NCBI GenBank assembly: GCA_013365365.1
Contig: JABVXU010000474.1
Location: forward strand, 1-41,373
Direction of reading: 5' to 3'
From: Cruorifilaria tuberocauda
Taxonomy: Eukaryota; Nematoda; Chromadorea; Rhabditida; Onchocercidae
DNA: 41,373 nt
The notes below the pieces were generated by a model. The model searched no databases, was not told where the DNA came from, and worked only from the letters and a program-made list of their open reading frames with translations. The translations under genes were made by a program, and so were the position numbers. How positions within the stretch are numbered: the first letter of the stretch is position 1; each line of letters opens with the position of its first letter. Positions 39,401-41,373 of the stretch are shown here, piece after piece.

Positions 39401-40209
39401 CTACCAGGCGTATTTATACTATCATCAAATGATGACTGATAAACGTTTAATGTAACTTTATCCGTTAGATATGCAAATTTTTGATATAGCAAAAATGACT
39501 TCCTAACACTGTCTTCTTCGTTTTTTCTTTTTCTCATCATTATTTCGCAATCGTAATGGAGATAATATCGATTGCTATCTATTTGTACATAGTAACAAAA
39601 ATTTGATAAAAATATAACTGAAAAAATTTTCAAACCATATTTGTAGATAAAAATAATTATTAAAATTATATACTATACATTACTTCTTTTACTTGTATTT
39701 TACTCTTTTATCTATTTTGATGAAATATTTAGATAGTTTTTTTTTTTTTTTTTTTAAAGAGGGAAATTCTTTGTTTTAGAAATTACTTTAAACGTCTCTA
39801 TCGATCTAAAACAATTTCATATAGTTAGATTATTTCAGTTTATTCTTTTTTCTTTTTTTTTTTCTCCATAAAAACTAATTTAACCTGAATATGTTTTTTT
39901 TTTCCCCATGATACTAATAAAAATAGATAAATTAATTAGTTAATTAATTAATTAATTAAATAAAATAAACAATAGATAAATAAACAAAATGAATAAATAA
40001 ACAAATAAATATATATAAATTAAAAATAAATAATTAAAATAATGAACCGTTAACACAGCAACGTGGAAATGTAGGCCTAATATAAGATGATGCATCCGTG
40101 TTAGCATTACGACGACGACGACTTGCTGATGGAACATCTGCAGTGGATTCCACATCTGCCGTACGCTTACGTGACGTCTCACCAGATGTTACTGGTACCG
40201 TTGACGTTT
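36488..40209 (-). CDS. RNF38/RNF44-like RING-H2 E3 ubiquitin ligase (5' end missing)
   Basis: Exons in transcript order: 40209-40057, 39022-38859, 38665-38594, 38174-38032, 37722-37443, 37279-37050, 36917-36488. The first visible exon enters in phase 1, so upstream coding exon(s) lie outside the window or are unrecognised; 489 residues are visible (human RNF38 about 515). The N-terminal part has basic clusters (SRKR and RRRR, the latter at 40109-40120) suggesting nuclear import. The middle is Pro/Gln/Ala-rich and disordered. GMTKTEIEKLKSFRV matches the conserved GLTKADIEQLPSYRF before the RING in RNF38/44. The RING (36731-36853) is C-x2-C-x14-C-x-H-x2-H-x2-C-x10-C-x2-C, with VDKWLRGNRTCPICR close to VDKWLKANRTCPICR. 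An acidic, then Gly/Thr-rich tail ends in YRHHHHDSHF. Known relatives are E2-dependent ubiquitin ligases; the substrate is unknown. The exon 1 donor (TGC T/GTGTTA) is chosen by phase and is less certain. Confidence 0.88.
36731..36853 (-). other. RING-H2 domain of the RNF38/44-like ligase
   Basis: All eight zinc ligands (C, C, C, H, H, C, C, C) are present. The Ile after the first Cys pair member, the Trp in KWL and the Pro in CPIC, which form the usual E2-binding surface, are kept, so the domain looks active. Confidence 0.9.
39357..39633 (-). other. Open, exon-like block inside a RING-gene intron
   Basis: A minus-strand open frame of 92 codons whose base composition is less AT-rich than the intron around it. 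It holds an ordinary-looking peptide (MMRKRKNEED, then KSFLLYQKFAYLTDKVTLN and a Ser/Pro-rich end). A TTTTTTCAG acceptor lies at 39618-39626 and a strong donor, CG/GTAAGA, directly follows SPSDR. The donor phase (2) does not fit the next exon at 39022 (stop after one codon) but does fit the exon at 37722. It could be an alternative or nested exon; I recognise no family. Confidence 0.3.
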
Positions 40210-41373
40210 CTACAAAAATTTACCACCTCAAAATAAAAAAAAAAATTTTAAAAAGTGAAGAGAGAAAAAAAAAAAACGAAACTTTGAAATTTGAAATATT
40301 ATTATACGTTAGAATAGAATTTTGTAATTTCTAGTATTACAATTAATTTTAACAAAATATTTCACTGTAATGATATGTTAACTAAAATTTTTGGTTATCA
40401 AAATTAAAAATATAAAATTTCACTTTTGAAAATAAATAATAAGTTGTTTAACAGAATAATTATCAATTATGCTACTAAATTTTATGTTTAAAATGAATCG
40501 AATTGAATAAAATTTTATCATTCGATTTACAAGTATCAAATTTTATCATCAAAATGAGAATTGATCTCTAGAGAAGAGAGAAACTTCGTATAAGAAATCA
40601 ATGCAATCATAAGTTAGTGATATGATATGTATCAGAAATCATTATATTACTATGATATAATCGTGATTTATTATGATATGACCATAATATAATTATTATG
40701 ATATGAGCATGATAAAATAATCTTTCTTTAAAATTCTTTTTTTAAGAACTTTAATAAATAAAATGTAAAATAAAATTTTTTTTTTTTGCAACAAAGTATT
40801 TTGATTCAATCCTAAATTTTTATATTTCAATGATAAGTAAACATTTTTAATCTTTTTACTGATAACTTTCACTGATTGGTACTTCATTTCTTATCTTTCA
40901 ATTGATGCAATAAAAAAACAGCCATATCATTGATTCAATGTGATATTATCAATTAACAGTGCAATGTGTTATAGCATACGACCGATCTTAAATTTAAAAT
41001 ATAAAATAATAAAGAAGTGAATCAATAAATGAAATTTACGAATTTATGTGTGCATGCATTCATTCATGGAATAGAGTTAACGATGAAAAATATTCTGAAA
41101 TTTTGGTAAATTGAAAATATTTTACTCTAGCTTTTTTTCAATTAATTAACAAACTTTTAAATTTTATCTAAACATTTAAAATGTTAAGGAAGATAATTAA
41201 TTGAATAACTTTTCAACATTATCAAAATATTTAAAATGATAAGAAAAGATAAGATCAAGTAACTTTTTTATTAATTAACCTTTTTTTTGGATCAATTAAC
41301 TCATTTTCTCTTATCATTTTACATATTTATCTAAGATAGATATACAATTATCAGTATATACTTTAATAAAAAT
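40210..41373. other. AT-rich sequence 5' of the first visible RING-gene exon
   Basis: No exon is recognisable on either strand. It contains a degenerate ATGATAT-rich stretch (about 40615-40715) and A/T runs. It is most likely an intron of the minus-strand RING gene, because the first visible exon begins mid-codon. Confidence 0.45.

Overview
This is intron-rich, very AT-rich eukaryotic nuclear DNA. Introns are mostly short (about 100-600 bases), acceptors are usually of the TTTCAG/TTTTAG type, and GTTTGT donors recur. Together with the gene content this points to a nematode, and base composition plus intron density fit a filarial or related parasitic clade; that is inference, since no ribosomal or mitochondrial marker is present. 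I see no prokaryotic operons, tRNA, rRNA or CRISPR.

Four protein-coding genes can be reconstructed exon by exon with consistent splice phases. (1) Plus strand, 5644 to about 16601: a plasma-membrane Ca2+ ATPase (PMCA, ATP2B/mca family), 24 exons, about 1149 residues. (2) Minus strand, 25211 to 18847: VPS11, the RING-containing core subunit of the HOPS/CORVET tethering complexes, 22 exons, 977 residues. (3) Plus strand, 29065 to 32047: ethanolamine-phosphate cytidylyltransferase (PCYT2), 10 exons, 399 residues. (4) Minus strand, from beyond the right part of the window (first visible exon 40209) to 36488: an RNF38/RNF44-like RING-H2 E3 ligase, 5' end missing, 489 residues visible.

Layout: 1-5643 is non-coding upstream DNA of the PMCA gene, with microsatellites and a near-perfect 101-bp foldback. 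PMCA and VPS11 converge on 16602-18846. VPS11 and PCYT2 diverge from 25212-29064. PCYT2 and the RING gene converge on 32048-36487. 40210-41373 appears to be intron or upstream sequence of the RING gene. The four genes are unrelated housekeeping genes (calcium export, endolysosomal tethering, phosphatidylethanolamine synthesis, ubiquitin ligation); nothing suggests a shared pathway or an operon.

The most unusual structure is in PMCA intron 4. The last 19 bases of the intron and the first 19 bases of exon 5 form a 38-bp unit repeated nine times in tandem, giving eight decoy splice acceptors before the real one; by my reading each decoy leads to a stop codon. Other points are a duplicated PMCA exon/intron fragment in intron 23, a splice donor that is the first unit of a (GTTT)7 microsatellite, tandem NPFDED motifs at the VPS11 C-terminus spelled with different codons, an old repeat family flanking PCYT2, and an unexplained open exon-like block inside a RING-gene intron. 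I found no clearly new multi-gene system.
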